A program made the translations under genes and the position numbers. From Planctomycetota bacterium (GTDB taxonomy: Bacteria; Planctomycetota; Planctomycetia; Pirellulales; Pirellulaceae): 64,000 nucleotides of DNA. Below, one piece after another: positions 9,727 to 18,932 of the stretch (its first letter is position 1; each line of letters opens with the position of its first letter). The stretch covers positions 1 through 64,000 of the forward strand of contig CAUJHS010000106.1 of NCBI GenBank assembly GCA_963204915.1. The letters run 5' to 3'. The notes beneath the pieces were generated by a model, which did not search any database, was not told where the DNA came from, and saw nothing but the letters and a program-made list of their open reading frames with translations.

Positions 9727-11781
9727 ATGCAGCGTGGTTCGATTCCCGTGAAGCTCGCGGCCGTTGTCTGTTTTTTCGTGGCCTCGCGAGATGTGCTTGT
9801 GGCGGAAGTGGTGCGTTTTGAGATTGCGCATCGCGAGCCGTTCGCCGAGGGCGCCTCCTTTGGTGACGTTGGGGCGTACGAACGATATATCGGACGTGTG
9901 GAATACGCGATTGACCCTGCCGCCCCGCAGAACCGAGCGATTATCGATCGCGACTTAGCTCCGTTGGATGAAGCCGGGCGTCTTCGATTCTCCGCCGATA
10001 TTTTCATCCTGGCGCCGAAGGACCTGTCGAAATGCCGTGGCGCGGCGTTATATGATGTGAACAATCGCGGCAACAAGCTTGCTCTGCAGTTTTTTAATGA
10101 CGCCCCCGGCGGCAACAACGCACAATCCGCTGGAAATGGATATTTATTGCGCGCAGGCTGGGTCGTGGTGTGGAGCGGCTGGAGCGGTGAACTGCTGCCT
10201 GGAGATGCTCGCCTGCGGTTAGCAGCGCCGCGGGCGCGGGGGCACGACGGCCAGCCCATCACTGGGCCGGTTCGTTATGAAATTTCGGTCGATGCGGCGA
10301 CCACGCGCACGAGCGTCAATCGCGAAAACCACGGCGCCTATCGGCCTACGGAAGAAGGCGTATCCAACGCCGCCTTGAGCTGGCGACTTCGTTCCAGGGA
10401 CGCTCGCAATCCCATTCCGCGCGAACAGTTTCGCCTCCATGTAACGGAGGCCGCGTCGTCGGATCTGCTTCCCCAGATCGACCTTGAATTACCTGCCGGC
10501 TTGCAGCCTGGTTACCTCTACGAATTGGTCTACGAGGCGCAAGACCCGTTGGTGCATGGCGTTTGTTTTGCCGCCGTGCGCGATTTAATTGCGGCGCTCA
10601 AGTTTGGCGAAGGCGAAGGAAATCCCTTACTTGTTGATGACCGACCAGCCGTCGCGCGTATGCATGCCTTTGGCGTTTCGCAAAGCGGAAGGTTTTTACG
10701 AGAGTTCCTTTACTCCGGCTTTAACCAGGATGAACGCGGTCGCCAGGTGTTCGATGGAATGATCCCCCATGTGGCTGGGTGCGGCCTGGGATCTTTCAAT
10801 CACCGCTTTGCTCAGCCAACAGCGTTTAATACGCAACATGAGCTACACGATTGGCCTTGCGATCGCTTCCCGTTTGCGTACGAGAGCCAACACGACCCGC
10901 TCTCCGGTCGTACGGAAGGCGTTTTGGACCGAGCCGTAGCGGCCGGCGTTGTCCCGAAGATCATGCATACGCAGTCGGCGGCCGAGTATTGGTCGCGAGG
11001 CGGTTCACTTGTCCATACGGACCCTGCCGGTACGCGTGATGCGACGCTTCCTGAGGATGTCCGCATTTATGCGTTTGGCGGCACTCAGCACGTTCCTGCC
11101 GAGTTTCCGCCCGATGCGGCGGGAGGTCAAAATCGGACAAATCCCGCCGATTACCGTCCCTTATTGCGTGCGTTGCTCGCTGCGTTGGATGCGTGGGTTA
11201 AAGATGGTATTGCACCACCGGAAAGCGTTTATCCCAAGATCGCCTCGGGGGGGTTGGTGTCGTGGGAGCAACCAAATACTGGCTTTCCTGTCCTACCTGG
11301 CGTGCGATATCCAGAAATCATCCATCAGCCCTTCTTGTTGGATTTTGGTGCGGCTTGGCCGGAACAAGGCATCGCCGAGTTTCAACCACCTCACGTTACC
11401 AAACCGTATCGCGTCCTCGTGCCGAGGTCAGATGCGGACGGCAACGATGTGGAGTGTATAGCGCCCCCGGAAGTGGCGGTTCCTGCGGCAACTTTTACTG
11501 GTTGGAATCTTCGTCACCGCGAGATCGGCGCGGAAAATGAACTCGTCGGACTCAACGGCTCGTTTTTTCCGTTCCCCGTGACGCGGGCTGCCGGTAACTA
11601 CGTGGGAGATCCTCGACTCTCACTGGAAGAACGATACCCTGATTGGGAAGAACGCCGCAAACAGTTGAATACCGTTTGTGAGCGAATGGTCAAGCAAGGG
11701 CACTTGCTTGCCGAAGACATTCAACGCATTTTGGACCGTGACAAAGATCGCTACCGTGCGATGACGGACGCGCGACAATGA
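9727..11781 (+). CDS. Secreted alpha/beta hydrolase-domain protein (large, about 680 residues)
   Basis: The product is 684 residues long with an N-terminal signal peptide (about 1-25). It belongs to the large alpha/beta hydrolase-domain type (Abhydrolase_10-like). A nucleophile elbow G-V-S-Q-S-G lies at about residues 317-322, within FGVSQSGRFLREFLY. N-terminal segments such as GGNNAQSAGNGYL and WSGWSGE are family features. A strong ribosome site (AAGAGGA) precedes ATG 9727. The protein is probably an exported esterase or related hydrolase, but the substrate is unknown. No neighbouring gene suggests a pathway. Confidence 0.75.
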   Translation: MQRGSIPVKLAAVVCFFVASRDVLVAEVVRFEIAHREPFAEGASFGDVGAYERYIGRVEYAIDPAAPQNRAIIDRDLAPLDEAGRLRFSADIFILAPKDLSKCRGAALYDVNNRGNKLALQFFNDAPGGNNAQSAGNGYLLRAGWVVVWSGWSGELLPGDARLRLAAPRARGHDGQPITGPVRYEISVDAATTRTSVNRENHGAYRPTEEGVSNAALSWRLRSRDARNPIPREQFRLHVTEAASSDLLPQIDLELPAGLQPGYLYELVYEAQDPLVHGVCFAAVRDLIAALKFGEGEGNPLLVDDRPAVARMHAFGVSQSGRFLREFLYSGFNQDERGRQVFDGMIPHVAGCGLGSFNHRFAQPTAFNTQHELHDWPCDRFPFAYESQHDPLSGRTEGVLDRAVAAGVVPKIMHTQSAAEYWSRGGSLVHTDPAGTRDATLPEDVRIYAFGGTQHVPAEFPPDAAGGQNRTNPADYRPLLRALLAALDAWVKDGIAPPESVYPKIASGGLVSWEQPNTGFPVLPGVRYPEIIHQPFLLDFGAAWPEQGIAEFQPPHVTKPYRVLVPRSDADGNDVECIAPPEVAVPAATFTGWNLRHREIGAENELVGLNGSFFPFPVTRAAGNYVGDPRLSLEERYPDWEERRKQLNTVCERMVKQGHLLAEDIQRILDRDKDRYRAMTDARQ

Positions 11782-11834
11782 GGCGCAGGTTCGGGGGGTA
11801 TTTATATGCCCCATAGGGCCACGGTAGGGCGCCG

Positions 11835-11863
11835 TTGTGCGCTTTGCTCACTACCCGTATAAT
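11835..11863 (+). promoter_or_regulatory. Sigma70-like promoter before the PVC small basic protein
   Basis: TTGTGC (11835-11840) and a perfect TATAAT (11858-11863) are spaced by 17 bp. They lie 56 bp before the start codon at 11919, with no competing gene in between. Confidence 0.6.
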
Positions 11864-11918
11864 GGACGACTTCTCAAAACACACCAATCCAATTGGCTTT
11901 ACGTTTCGGAGTTGTGGT

Positions 11919-12128
11919 ATGACGATCGACAAAACTTTGAAGGTGCGCGCTGGCATGATCAGCAATCGCAACGTGCTCACGCGCGCCGAGCGACTTGCCA
12001 AGCTGAAAGAACAAGATCGTTGGCAGGAAGGCAGCGGGGTGTTAGGACTCCCGAAGGTGCGGGTTGAAAAGGTCTCGCTGAAGAAAAAGAAGAAGACTAA
12101 GAAAGAAGAGGAAGACGAAAAAAAGTAG
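11919..12128 (+). CDS. Small basic protein of the PVC superphylum
   Basis: This 69-residue, very basic protein contains SNRNVLTRAERLAKLKE and W-x-x-G-x-x-V-x-G-L-P-K-x-R-V-x-K, and ends in a lysine/glutamate-only tail. It matches my memory of the short basic protein shared by Planctomycetes, Verrucomicrobia and Chlamydiae (the PVC signature protein, TIGR04137-like), reported as nucleic-acid binding and probably translation-associated. I chose ATG 11919 because the family starts a few residues before S-L-K/T-L-K; an upstream ATG at 11835 lies inside the promoter. A good promoter precedes it and an intrinsic terminator follows, so it is a one-gene transcript. This gene is the single best phylogenetic marker in the window. 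Confidence 0.85.
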   Translation: MTIDKTLKVRAGMISNRNVLTRAERLAKLKEQDRWQEGSGVLGLPKVRVEKVSLKKKKKTKKEEEDEKK

Positions 12129-12158
12129 ATCTTGGCCGCTTTGCCTTGCTGAATATTC

Positions 12159-12197
12159 ACGTCCTTGTCATCCCTTGTTGGTGGCAAGGACGTTTTT
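12159..12197 (+). terminator. Rho-independent terminator of the small basic protein gene
   Basis: A 9 bp perfect stem (acgtccttg 12159-12167 with caaggacgt 12185-12193) has a 17-base loop and is followed by a T-run. It starts 30 bp after the stop codon. Confidence 0.8.
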
Positions 12198-12283
12198 TAT
12201 GGGGGCCCTCGCGCGATGTTCGTCGCGGGCCCCATCGAACCCGCATTTCGCGACGGTGCAAAGTGCAGCCTGCCCTCAATCGC

Positions 12284-14518
12284 TCACGCGGCGTCTGGCT
12301 TGAGAACTACGACCGCCAAAGGTGGCAGGGTGACATTGAGCGCGAAAGGCCGCAGGTGCGCCCCAGGTTCACTCGCTTCGAGCACCGATTGATTGCCGAC
12401 ATTGCCGCCGCCGTAATACTGTGAGTCGCTGTTAAAAATCTCGCGGTAACGCCCGCCGCGCGGAACGCCTAACCGGAAGTCGTAACGCACGACTGGCGTA
12501 AAGTTGCAGCACACGACGACGAAATCTTCCGGATCTTTGGCCTTGCGGATATACACCAAACGGCTGTCTTCTCGGCTATGGCAATCGACCCATTCAAATC
12601 CACTCCCGTCAAAGTCGACTTCATAAAGAGCGGGCTCGCTTTGCAGCAATTTGTTCAAGTCGGCCACAAGCCGTTGGACTCCACGATGCGAATCCCATTG
12701 GAGAAGGTCCCATTGGAGCTCGGCGTCGTGATTCCATTCATGCCATTGAGCAAACTCGCTACCCATATAAAGGAGCTTTTTGCCTGGGTGTGTCCACATG
12801 TAGCTGTATAACAGCCGCAGATTAGCGAACTTCTGCCATAAATCACCCGGCATTTGAGCGATCAAGGAGCCCTTGCCATGCACGACTTCATCGTGCGACA
12901 GCGGTAGACAGAAGTTTTCGTGGAACGCGTAAATCAGGCTGAAGGTCAGCTCATCGTGGTGGAACTTGCGGTGGATGGGCTCATGGCGGAAGTACCGCAA
13001 GGTATCGTTCATCCATCCCATGTTCCACTTTAAAGAGAAACCGAGACCGCCCAGATACGTGGGACGCGATACCCCTGCCCATGCCGTCGATTCTTCGGCA
13101 ATGGTTAACACGCCCGGATACTGGCTATGGGCCTGAACATTAAACTCTTTCAACAGGCTGATGGCTTCGAGGTTTTCGCGGCCGCCGTGAATGTTAGGAA
13201 CCCATTGACCTTCTTTGCGGCTATAGTCGAGGTACAACATCGACGCGACGGCATCGACGCGTAGCCCGTCGATGTGGTATTTGTCCAGCCAGAATAAAGC
13301 GTTGGACAGCAGGAAGTTGCGAACTTCGCACCGACCGTAATTGAATACCAGAGTGCCCCAATCGGGGTGTTCACCCTGTCGGGGGTCTTCATGTTCGTAC
13401 AGTGCGGTACCGTCAAACCGGCGTAGTCCATGTCCGTCGCGTGGAAAGTGCGCGGGTACCCAGTCGAGCAGAACCCCCAGATTGTGCTGGTGGCAATAGT
13501 CGACAAAGTACATGAAGTCCTCGGGCGAGCCGTAGCGGCTCGTCGGCGCGAAGTAGCCAACCGTCTGATAGCCCCAGCTTCCCGTATAGGGATGCTCGCT
13601 CACCGGCAGCAGTTCGATGTGCGTGTAGCCCATCTCATTGCAATATTTGACCAACTCGTGCGCCAGTTCACGGTAGTTTTTCCAGCCGTGGTGGTGGTCT
13701 TGAGCGCGACGCCAGCTGCCTAGGTGCGCTTCGTAAATGGAGATGGGCTTGTCGAGATGATCCGGGTTTTCACGACGGCGCTGCATCCATTCGCCGTCCT
13801 GCCAGCGATAGGAAGACAAATCCGAGATGATCGAAGCGGTGCGCGGAGGTACTTCCGCCGCAAAGCCGTACGGGTCGGACTTTTCAATGATCTCGCCCCA
13901 CTGCGTGCGAATACGATACTTGTATTTCTCGCCGGGCCCGATATCCGGAATAAAAATCTCCCAGATACCACTGGGGACATGCTTATTCATGGCGTGGCGG
14001 CGGCCATCCCAGCCGTTGAAATCTCCAACGACGCTAACGGCGCTGGCATTGGGCGCCCACACGCCAAAGTTCACCCCGTGAACGTCTTTGACCGTGCGCA
14101 GCTGGGCGCCAAGCCGGTCGTAGGCTTTCCAGTGACTTCCCTCGCCGTGAAGGTATAGGTCATAGTCAGTGAACAGTGGTGCAAACGCATAGGGGTCGTG
14201 AATCGTTTTCATAGCTCCATCATGACTTGCCAGACGAATTTGATAATTTCGGTCGCGCTCGTCGGAGGCGAGCCGGCAAATCGCCTCATAAAAACCTGCG
14301 GGATGGATTTTGCGCATCGGTTGCGGCGCACTGTGTGTCGAATGCACCACCCACGCTTGGCGGGAATCCGGGAGGAATGCACGTACCGCCAGCGCTTTGC
14401 GTCCTTCATGGACGATCTCATGCGGGCCCAGCACCTCGCCGGGTTCCGGATGACTTCCCGCCAATAATGCGCCAATCGTGGAAAGCTTTACGGTCGTTCG
14501 CACGTTCGCCACCTCCAT
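12284..14518 (-). CDS. glgB: 1,4-alpha-glucan branching enzyme
   Basis: The 744-residue protein has the full GlgB architecture and makes alpha-1,6 branches in glycogen. An N-terminal CBM48-type region is followed by the linker with [23 protein letters not shown], split here as FGVWAPNA and [12 protein letters not shown]13 barrel then contains the nucleophile region [12 protein letters not shown], the acid region TIAEESTAW and [13 protein letters not shown]. The C-terminal all-beta domain is intact. Length is normal for bacterial GlgB (about 630-770). It runs in the same direction as the RNase H-like gene upstream, with a 30 bp gap. No glgA or glgC is nearby, so the pathway genes are dispersed. 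Confidence 0.95.
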   Translation of the reverse strand: MEVANVRTTVKLSTIGALLAGSHPEPGEVLGPHEIVHEGRKALAVRAFLPDSRQAWVVHSTHSAPQPMRKIHPAGFYEAICRLASDERDRNYQIRLASHDGAMKTIHDPYAFAPLFTDYDLYLHGEGSHWKAYDRLGAQLRTVKDVHGVNFGVWAPNASAVSVVGDFNGWDGRRHAMNKHVPSGIWEIFIPDIGPGEKYKYRIRTQWGEIIEKSDPYGFAAEVPPRTASIISDLSSYRWQDGEWMQRRRENPDHLDKPISIYEAHLGSWRRAQDHHHGWKNYRELAHELVKYCNEMGYTHIELLPVSEHPYTGSWGYQTVGYFAPTSRYGSPEDFMYFVDYCHQHNLGVLLDWVPAHFPRDGHGLRRFDGTALYEHEDPRQGEHPDWGTLVFNYGRCEVRNFLLSNALFWLDKYHIDGLRVDAVASMLYLDYSRKEGQWVPNIHGGRENLEAISLLKEFNVQAHSQYPGVLTIAEESTAWAGVSRPTYLGGLGFSLKWNMGWMNDTLRYFRHEPIHRKFHHDELTFSLIYAFHENFCLPLSHDEVVHGKGSLIAQMPGDLWQKFANLRLLYSYMWTHPGKKLLYMGSEFAQWHEWNHDAELQWDLLQWDSHRGVQRLVADLNKLLQSEPALYEVDFDGSGFEWVDCHSREDSRLVYIRKAKDPEDFVVVCCNFTPVVRYDFRLGVPRGGRYREIFNSDSQYYGGGNVGNQSVLEASEPGAHLRPFALNVTLPPLAVVVLKPDAA

Positions 14519-14548
14519 GTGGAGTCTCGCAACAATCCCAGCGGTATT

Positions 14549-15175
14549 TTAACGCACATTTCCCGATGTCGTGAGGGGAGGCGCTATCCGACGCAGCGCT
14601 CCGACCAGCGCCCCTTGCCACGTTTGCATGAAGCTTTCCCAGGCAGCCTGGGCTGCCGCGACTACCCAGGCTGCCTGCTTGCTCGCGGTCGGACGAGAAC
14701 GGGGGGCTCGTTCCACGTCCGCTGCGGGAAGTGCCTGCAATACCACGCCCTCCGCCACTTGAGGGGGTTCGTACCGCCAAGTACGACACTCGACTTGGTG
14801 GTATCGCAAAGCTTGATCAACGCGCCGCCAAAGGTCCCCGTCTTTAACCGGCGTCATTTTTCCGAACCGCTCCCACATCCAGTCATTTTCGCGCCACTCG
14901 GTGATTCCAAAACGGATGCCTCGACTCACATAACTGCTGGCGGTCACCAAGGTCACGCGTGACGGCTGGTCAAGCGCCTCAAGCCCTCGCACGACAGCCA
15001 GCAATTCTAATCGCTGGCCGCCAGCACAGGGCTCCTCGTCGGCCGCTTCGAAGCGTTCAGAGCCGTCGATCGTTTCGAGCACAAATCGCCAACAGCCGCG
15101 TTGCGATGACGAAGCGCCGTTTTGGACCGAGCGCGCCTCAGAAAATAACAAGTAGTGGCAGGGTTGCGCGTTCAC
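14549..15175 (-). CDS. RNase HI-like protein with degenerate active site
   Basis: This 208-residue protein carries an RNase HI-type fold. G-Q-R-L-E-L-L-A-V-V-R-G-L-E-A-L (53-68) corresponds to the conserved helix with the catalytic Glu. VTASSYVSRGI (77-87) corresponds to the strand that normally holds a catalytic Asp, and VKDGDLWRRVD is the DLW helix. The Asp of the second motif is Ala79, the first D-x-G motif is absent (FSEARS), and no C-terminal Asp motif is seen. It therefore probably binds nucleic acid without cleaving it. I chose GTG 15175 because AAAGGA lies 9 bp upstream and the fold starts there; an in-frame ATG at 15265 would add 30 low-complexity residues. The last 60 residues are unlike RNase H. 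Confidence 0.7.
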   Translation of the reverse strand: MNAQPCHYLLFSEARSVQNGASSSQRGCWRFVLETIDGSERFEAADEEPCAGGQRLELLAVVRGLEALDQPSRVTLVTASSYVSRGIRFGITEWRENDWMWERFGKMTPVKDGDLWRRVDQALRYHQVECRTWRYEPPQVAEGVVLQALPAADVERAPRSRPTASKQAAWVVAAAQAAWESFMQTWQGALVGALRRIAPPLTTSGNVR

Positions 15176-15486
15176 AGGACAGGTTCCTTTCGAGGAGCTT
15201 CTCGCGTTCGAATTCGCTCGTGGAATTCCTTTCCCATGGTCGCGGCAAACGACCTTTCTTCCCATGCAATGTTTGCCCTATCGGCAACCTTCTCGCAGCT
15301 TCTTCAGGTTCACAGGTTAGACCGATTCAGCTTTTTCCGGTTAGGGGTCAACCTTTTCGACCATGCGTCGTTACACGCTTTTTACAGGTCTGACCTAACG
15401 TAACAGCTACAATCAACGCGCAACGTGTAGCGATTGGCCGTGGCGTTGCGCGAACGATTTGGACCGTTTGTTCGAGGTGCAGCAAG
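15176..15486. other. Intergenic region between divergent genes
   Basis: This is the shared upstream region of the RNase H-like gene (minus) and the secreted protein at 15487 (plus). It contains two similar segments in opposite orientation (ggttaggggtcaacc near 15343 and ggtctgacctaac near 15386) that could be an operator. I could not identify a convincing promoter hexamer pair. Confidence 0.3.
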
Positions 15487-17295
15487 ATGACTCAAGGTAA
15501 ACGATGGCGGGAGATTTTGTTGTGGGGCGCGCTCGGCGTCATTGGGATGGTTTTCGCCAGAACTCCTGAAGGCGATAACTCTGTCCACGCGCAGCAACCA
15601 GGAGAGTTGAAACTAGTGGCGCGCCGAATTGTCGCGTTCAAGGACGGCTATTGCCTGTTCGTCAAAGACGGTGAAAGTCCAACGAATGAACAAGGCGAGG
15701 TGTATACAACGGATGTGCCGGACGCCGCCGTGCTGGGAACCTTTTGGGCGACTCCGGCCGACGGGCGACTCACCGCGATGATTGCCGGATGGGAGGAAAA
15801 ACCCCGGACGGCAACGAAGGAAACGCATTGCACGAATCTCGCGGAAATCCTACACGCCAACACCGGCGCGTCCGCCAAATGTGAACTACACGACAAAACC
15901 CTCCGGGTTGGCGTGATCCGCGAGGTTCTTACGCAACCGACGGCGACTCCGCTTGCCACGCCCTTAGCCGAGGCATGGCGTTTGAGCAGCTTGGTTTCCC
16001 AGCCTGGGGCTGCGGCCAACTCGACCGTTTCAGGGCTTTCGGGCGAATACTTTGTCTTGACGACCGAAGCCGGCGACGAGTTGTTACCTGTCGCACAGGT
16101 GCGGTCGATCGTCATCCCGAATATGAAAACGTCGCTATCCCGCGAAATCAACGTCAAGGAAAGAATGAAGCGATTGACGTTTCGATTTGCCGAGCCTGCC
16201 CAGCGACGCGCCTTGTCGCTAATGTATTTCCGCCCGGGCGTGCGCTGGATTCCCTCGTATCGAATTGAGCTCTCGTCGGCTGAGGACGCCAAGAAGGCCG
16301 TCGTCAACCTGCAAGCCGAGATCCTGAACGAGGCGGAGGACTTCGGCGAAGCGCCGCTCGACATTGTCGTGGGCGTTCCGAACTTTCGATTTCGCGGTTT
16401 GCCTAGTCCGTTTTCCTTGGAGCAAACGCTTCGTAACGCGTTGGCGCAGGCCGAGCCAACGCTTATGGGCCAAATGCGCAATGACTTTTCGAACGCCATG
16501 TATGGACAGCGTAGCGGTGAGTTTCGCGCCCCTCAGCGAGCGGAAGCGGCTGTTGCCGACGCTGGCCCCTTGGAATTGCCAGAGGAGCTTAGCGCGCAAG
16601 GCGCCCAAGATCTGTTTGTGTATCACCTTCCTGCGCTGCGATTGAAAACAGGAGAGCGCGCCGCCGCACCAATTTTTACGGCAGAGGCGCCCTATCGCGA
16701 CGTCTACACTTGGGATTTGCACCTGACACGCCAAGATGTGGAAGCGGCGCCAAGCGGCTCCGGCGTCACCTCGCCGCTGACTTTGTCCAAGAATGAGGTT
16801 TGGCATCAAGTCGAGCTTACGAACACCACACAGGTTCCATGGACGACCGGCGCCGCCATGTTGCTGGAAGACGGTTTGCCGCTCAGTCAAGAATTGCTCA
16901 CCTATACCTCGCCGCGCGACGTGGTGCGCGTGCCCGTGACGGTCTCCGTCGATACGCGCGGGAGTTACCGCGAGGAAGAGATTGGGCGCGAACTCGAATC
17001 CTTAACGTGGAACGGCTACCACTACGCCAAGATCACTAAGAAGGCGACGCTTGCGTTAACAAATCATAAGGCCATTCCGATCGAGGTTGAAATCACGTTT
17101 CGCTTCGGCGGCAAAGCAACTTCGGCCAGTGACGAAGGGGGCATTCAGTTGAATGCGTTCGACGCAAGCGACTGGGCCAACTATCGCGGCGACCCGGCGA
17201 TCAACAACAGTACGACCGTCGTTTGGAAGCTTGTGCTTGAGCCGGGAGACACTTTTCGGCCTTCGGTAACGTACTATTACTTTACGCGACATTGA
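15487..17295 (+). CDS. Secreted protein of unknown function, DUF4139-like
   Basis: The 602-residue product starts with a membrane-crossing signal (about 8-25). It contains an N-terminal beta-rich part, then RALSLMYFRPGVRWIPSYRIEL and a region L-Q-A-E-I-L-N-E-A-E-D-F. This resembles the mucoidy-inhibitor/DUF4139 type (W-x-P-x-Y, then duplicated A-x-I-x-N-x-T-x-E-D-W), with a final strand-rich domain. The similarity is weak and I do not assign a function. No catalytic motif was found. The gene is monocistronic: its downstream neighbour is convergent, and a hairpin at 17305-17334 separates them. Confidence 0.6.
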   Translation: MTQGKRWREILLWGALGVIGMVFARTPEGDNSVHAQQPGELKLVARRIVAFKDGYCLFVKDGESPTNEQGEVYTTDVPDAAVLGTFWATPADGRLTAMIAGWEEKPRTATKETHCTNLAEILHANTGASAKCELHDKTLRVGVIREVLTQPTATPLATPLAEAWRLSSLVSQPGAAANSTVSGLSGEYFVLTTEAGDELLPVAQVRSIVIPNMKTSLSREINVKERMKRLTFRFAEPAQRRALSLMYFRPGVRWIPSYRIELSSAEDAKKAVVNLQAEILNEAEDFGEAPLDIVVGVPNFRFRGLPSPFSLEQTLRNALAQAEPTLMGQMRNDFSNAMYGQRSGEFRAPQRAEAAVADAGPLELPEELSAQGAQDLFVYHLPALRLKTGERAAAPIFTAEAPYRDVYTWDLHLTRQDVEAAPSGSGVTSPLTLSKNEVWHQVELTNTTQVPWTTGAAMLLEDGLPLSQELLTYTSPRDVVRVPVTVSVDTRGSYREEEIGRELESLTWNGYHYAKITKKATLALTNHKAIPIEVEITFRFGGKATSASDEGGIQLNAFDASDWANYRGDPAINNSTTVVWKLVLEPGDTFRPSVTYYYFTRH

Positions 17296-17304
17296 GCGAG
17301 GACG

Positions 17305-17334
17305 AAAAAAGCCGGTTCGTTACGACGAACCGGC
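17305..17334 (-). terminator. Rho-independent terminator, minus-strand orientation
   Basis: A perfect 10 bp stem (gccggttcgt with acgaaccggc, 17311-17334) lies between the convergent genes ending at 17295 and 17457. Six A at 17305-17310 become the U-run on the minus strand, so it serves the YTV protein gene. The hairpin alone may also help stop the plus-strand transcript. Confidence 0.75.
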
Positions 17335-17456
17335 TCTTGCGCTTTGCAATTCAAACTGGTCTAGGAAATACCAATCGCCTCATTCGAGGAGTAGATCGTT
17401 TTCGACCATTGCGGCGTCGTGCGACGCCGCTTCGCATGATCACACGCAACAAGTAA

Positions 17457-18656
17457 CTAGTTGCAGGTGCTGCAACCGCCGCCATAGCTGTAGCCGCAAC
17501 CGCCCGAGTAGCAGCCGCCGCCACCGCATCCACCGCCATTGCTCACGTAGACGGGCGAGCAAACCTTCACTTGGACCGTCTTCGGCACGTAGCGGCACAC
17601 ACGCACGGGAACGGTGCGTTGCACGTGAACCGGACGCATGACCGTGTGTTGGACCTCTTTGGAAACCATTTGGCACACGTTCACGGAAACCGTGCGAGTC
17701 TCTTGCGCAGGAACGGCCACCGTGTACGACACGGTTTGTTGTTCCGGCACAACGCGCATGACCGTCACGTTGTAGGTTTGCTCACGCGTTTCGGGACGGC
17801 ACTTGGTCACCGTGTAGGTGTAGGGCACTTCTTCCCAAGTCGGTTTCATGACCGTTACGGTGCGTTGCTCTTGGACGACATTGGGCACCCATCGCTTGCA
17901 ATAGCGCTCTACGAAGGTCGTAGCGTAGCCGCCGCAACCCGCCGAAGCGTAGCCACAGCCGTTACCGCCGCAACCCGCCGAAGCGTAGCCGCAACCGCCG
18001 CCGCCACAGCCCGACGAAGCGCAACCACCGCAACCGGCGGAAACGTATCCGCAGCCCGATGAACCACACCCGTTGCCGTAACCGCAGCCGCCGCCATTGC
18101 CGTAACCGCAACCTTGGGCCGCAACAGGCACGCGCACGGGAATCTTCTGCACGTAAGTTTGGAAGCTACCGCGATCAACCGACACCGTGTAGGTTTGTTC
18201 GACGGGCACAGGGCGGCAAACGCGGCGCACCGCTTCGACCTGCTCTTGGTAGGGCACCAAGACGGTGTATTGCGAGGTGCGTTGTTGGGTCTCGGGAACG
18301 CAACGATTGACCGTCACGGTGCGCTCACGAGTTTCCGGTCGCATTACGGTAACGGTCACCTCGCGTTGTTCGGTGACGTATTGCGGAACTTGAATCGTGC
18401 GCGTCACCACTTCCGGTTGATACTCACAAACCGTCACTTGCCGTTCTTCGGTAACAACTTGCGGCACGTACACGGTCTTTTCCACGTACGAACAGGAGTA
18501 CTGCGGCTGGCAGTACGCTTGCTGTTGGTACGGAGCGCTATAGCAGTAGGAACCGCCACAGGCGCCTCCACCACATGCGCCCCCTGCTTGTGCGTAGCTG
18601 GCGCTGGCCAGCAGCACAACCGCGGGGAGCCAAATGTGAGTGTGTCGTAACATCAT
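17457..18656 (-). CDS. Cysteine-rich YTV-type cell-wall protein
   Basis: This 399-residue exported protein is built mostly from repeats of a short beta pattern: Y-x-V-x-V-P, E-x-R-x-V-T-V, and R-P-E-T-R-E-x-T-x-x-V. Cysteines recur between the repeats, which cover about 57-178 and 250-370. This matches the YTV domain described in Rhodopirellula baltica cell-wall proteins, which are thought to be cross-linked by disulphides. The central segment (about 183-243) consists of Gly-Cys-Tyr repeats, with similar Gly/Cys patches at both ends. A signal peptide spans about 1-24. A clear AAGGAGG-type site precedes the start. It is short compared with the very long YTV proteins, so it may be a minor wall component or an assembly partner. 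Confidence 0.82.
   Translation of the reverse strand: MMLRHTHIWLPAVVLLASASYAQAGGACGGGACGGSYCYSAPYQQQAYCQPQYSCSYVEKTVYVPQVVTEERQVTVCEYQPEVVTRTIQVPQYVTEQREVTVTVMRPETRERTVTVNRCVPETQQRTSQYTVLVPYQEQVEAVRRVCRPVPVEQTYTVSVDRGSFQTYVQKIPVRVPVAAQGCGYGNGGGCGYGNGCGSSGCGYVSAGCGGCASSGCGGGGCGYASAGCGGNGCGYASAGCGGYATTFVERYCKRWVPNVVQEQRTVTVMKPTWEEVPYTYTVTKCRPETREQTYNVTVMRVVPEQQTVSYTVAVPAQETRTVSVNVCQMVSKEVQHTVMRPVHVQRTVPVRVCRYVPKTVQVKVCSPVYVSNGGGCGGGGCYSGGCGYSYGGGCSTCN
17928..18053 (-). repeat. In-frame Gly-Cys tandem repeats within the YTV gene
   Basis: Units close to CGYASAGCGGNG (12 residues, 36 bp) occur three times with small changes, one copy being expanded by CASSGCGGGG-like residues. The repeats are nearly identical at DNA level and are likely to vary in number between strains. 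Confidence 0.75.
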
Positions 18657-18766
18657 CTATCCCTCCTTACTTCCTTGGAACTGTGAAGACGGAAAAACAA
18701 GGCAGCATTAATCAAAGGTGAAACCTGGGGTAGATGCAACAAAGGGGTTGATTTTTATCTTCGGGT

Positions 18767-18796
18767 AAGATATTTCGGAAAGCCCCAGTTTGTCAA
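18767..18796 (-). promoter_or_regulatory. Possible promoter of the YTV protein gene
   Basis: On the minus strand, a perfect TTGACA (18791-18796) is followed after 18 bp by TATCTT (18767-18772), 110 bp before the start codon. The -10 hexamer is only a moderate match. Confidence 0.35.
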
Positions 18797-18932
18797 GTAA
18801 CCACCCGCTAAGTTAGGTTGTTTGGAGTTGACAAATCGCCTTCTGCGGAACCGTCAAATCATCGCATCAAACGCTTCTCTCAACGTGGGAAGAATGTGAT
18901 CTTGTTTGCTAGTCGCCAAGTTGTCTTGGCGA

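Noticed and set aside
11835-11918. Upstream ATG start for the PVC small basic protein
   Set aside because: It would lie in the promoter itself, and the family starts at the ATG at 11919.
12159-12197. Small regulatory RNA suspected from the hairpin after the small basic protein gene
   Set aside because: Stem, spacing and T-run fit a normal intrinsic terminator.
17928-18053. CRISPR-like array suspected from regular repeats
   Set aside because: The units are in frame, encode Gly-Cys-Tyr repeats inside the YTV protein and have no spacers.
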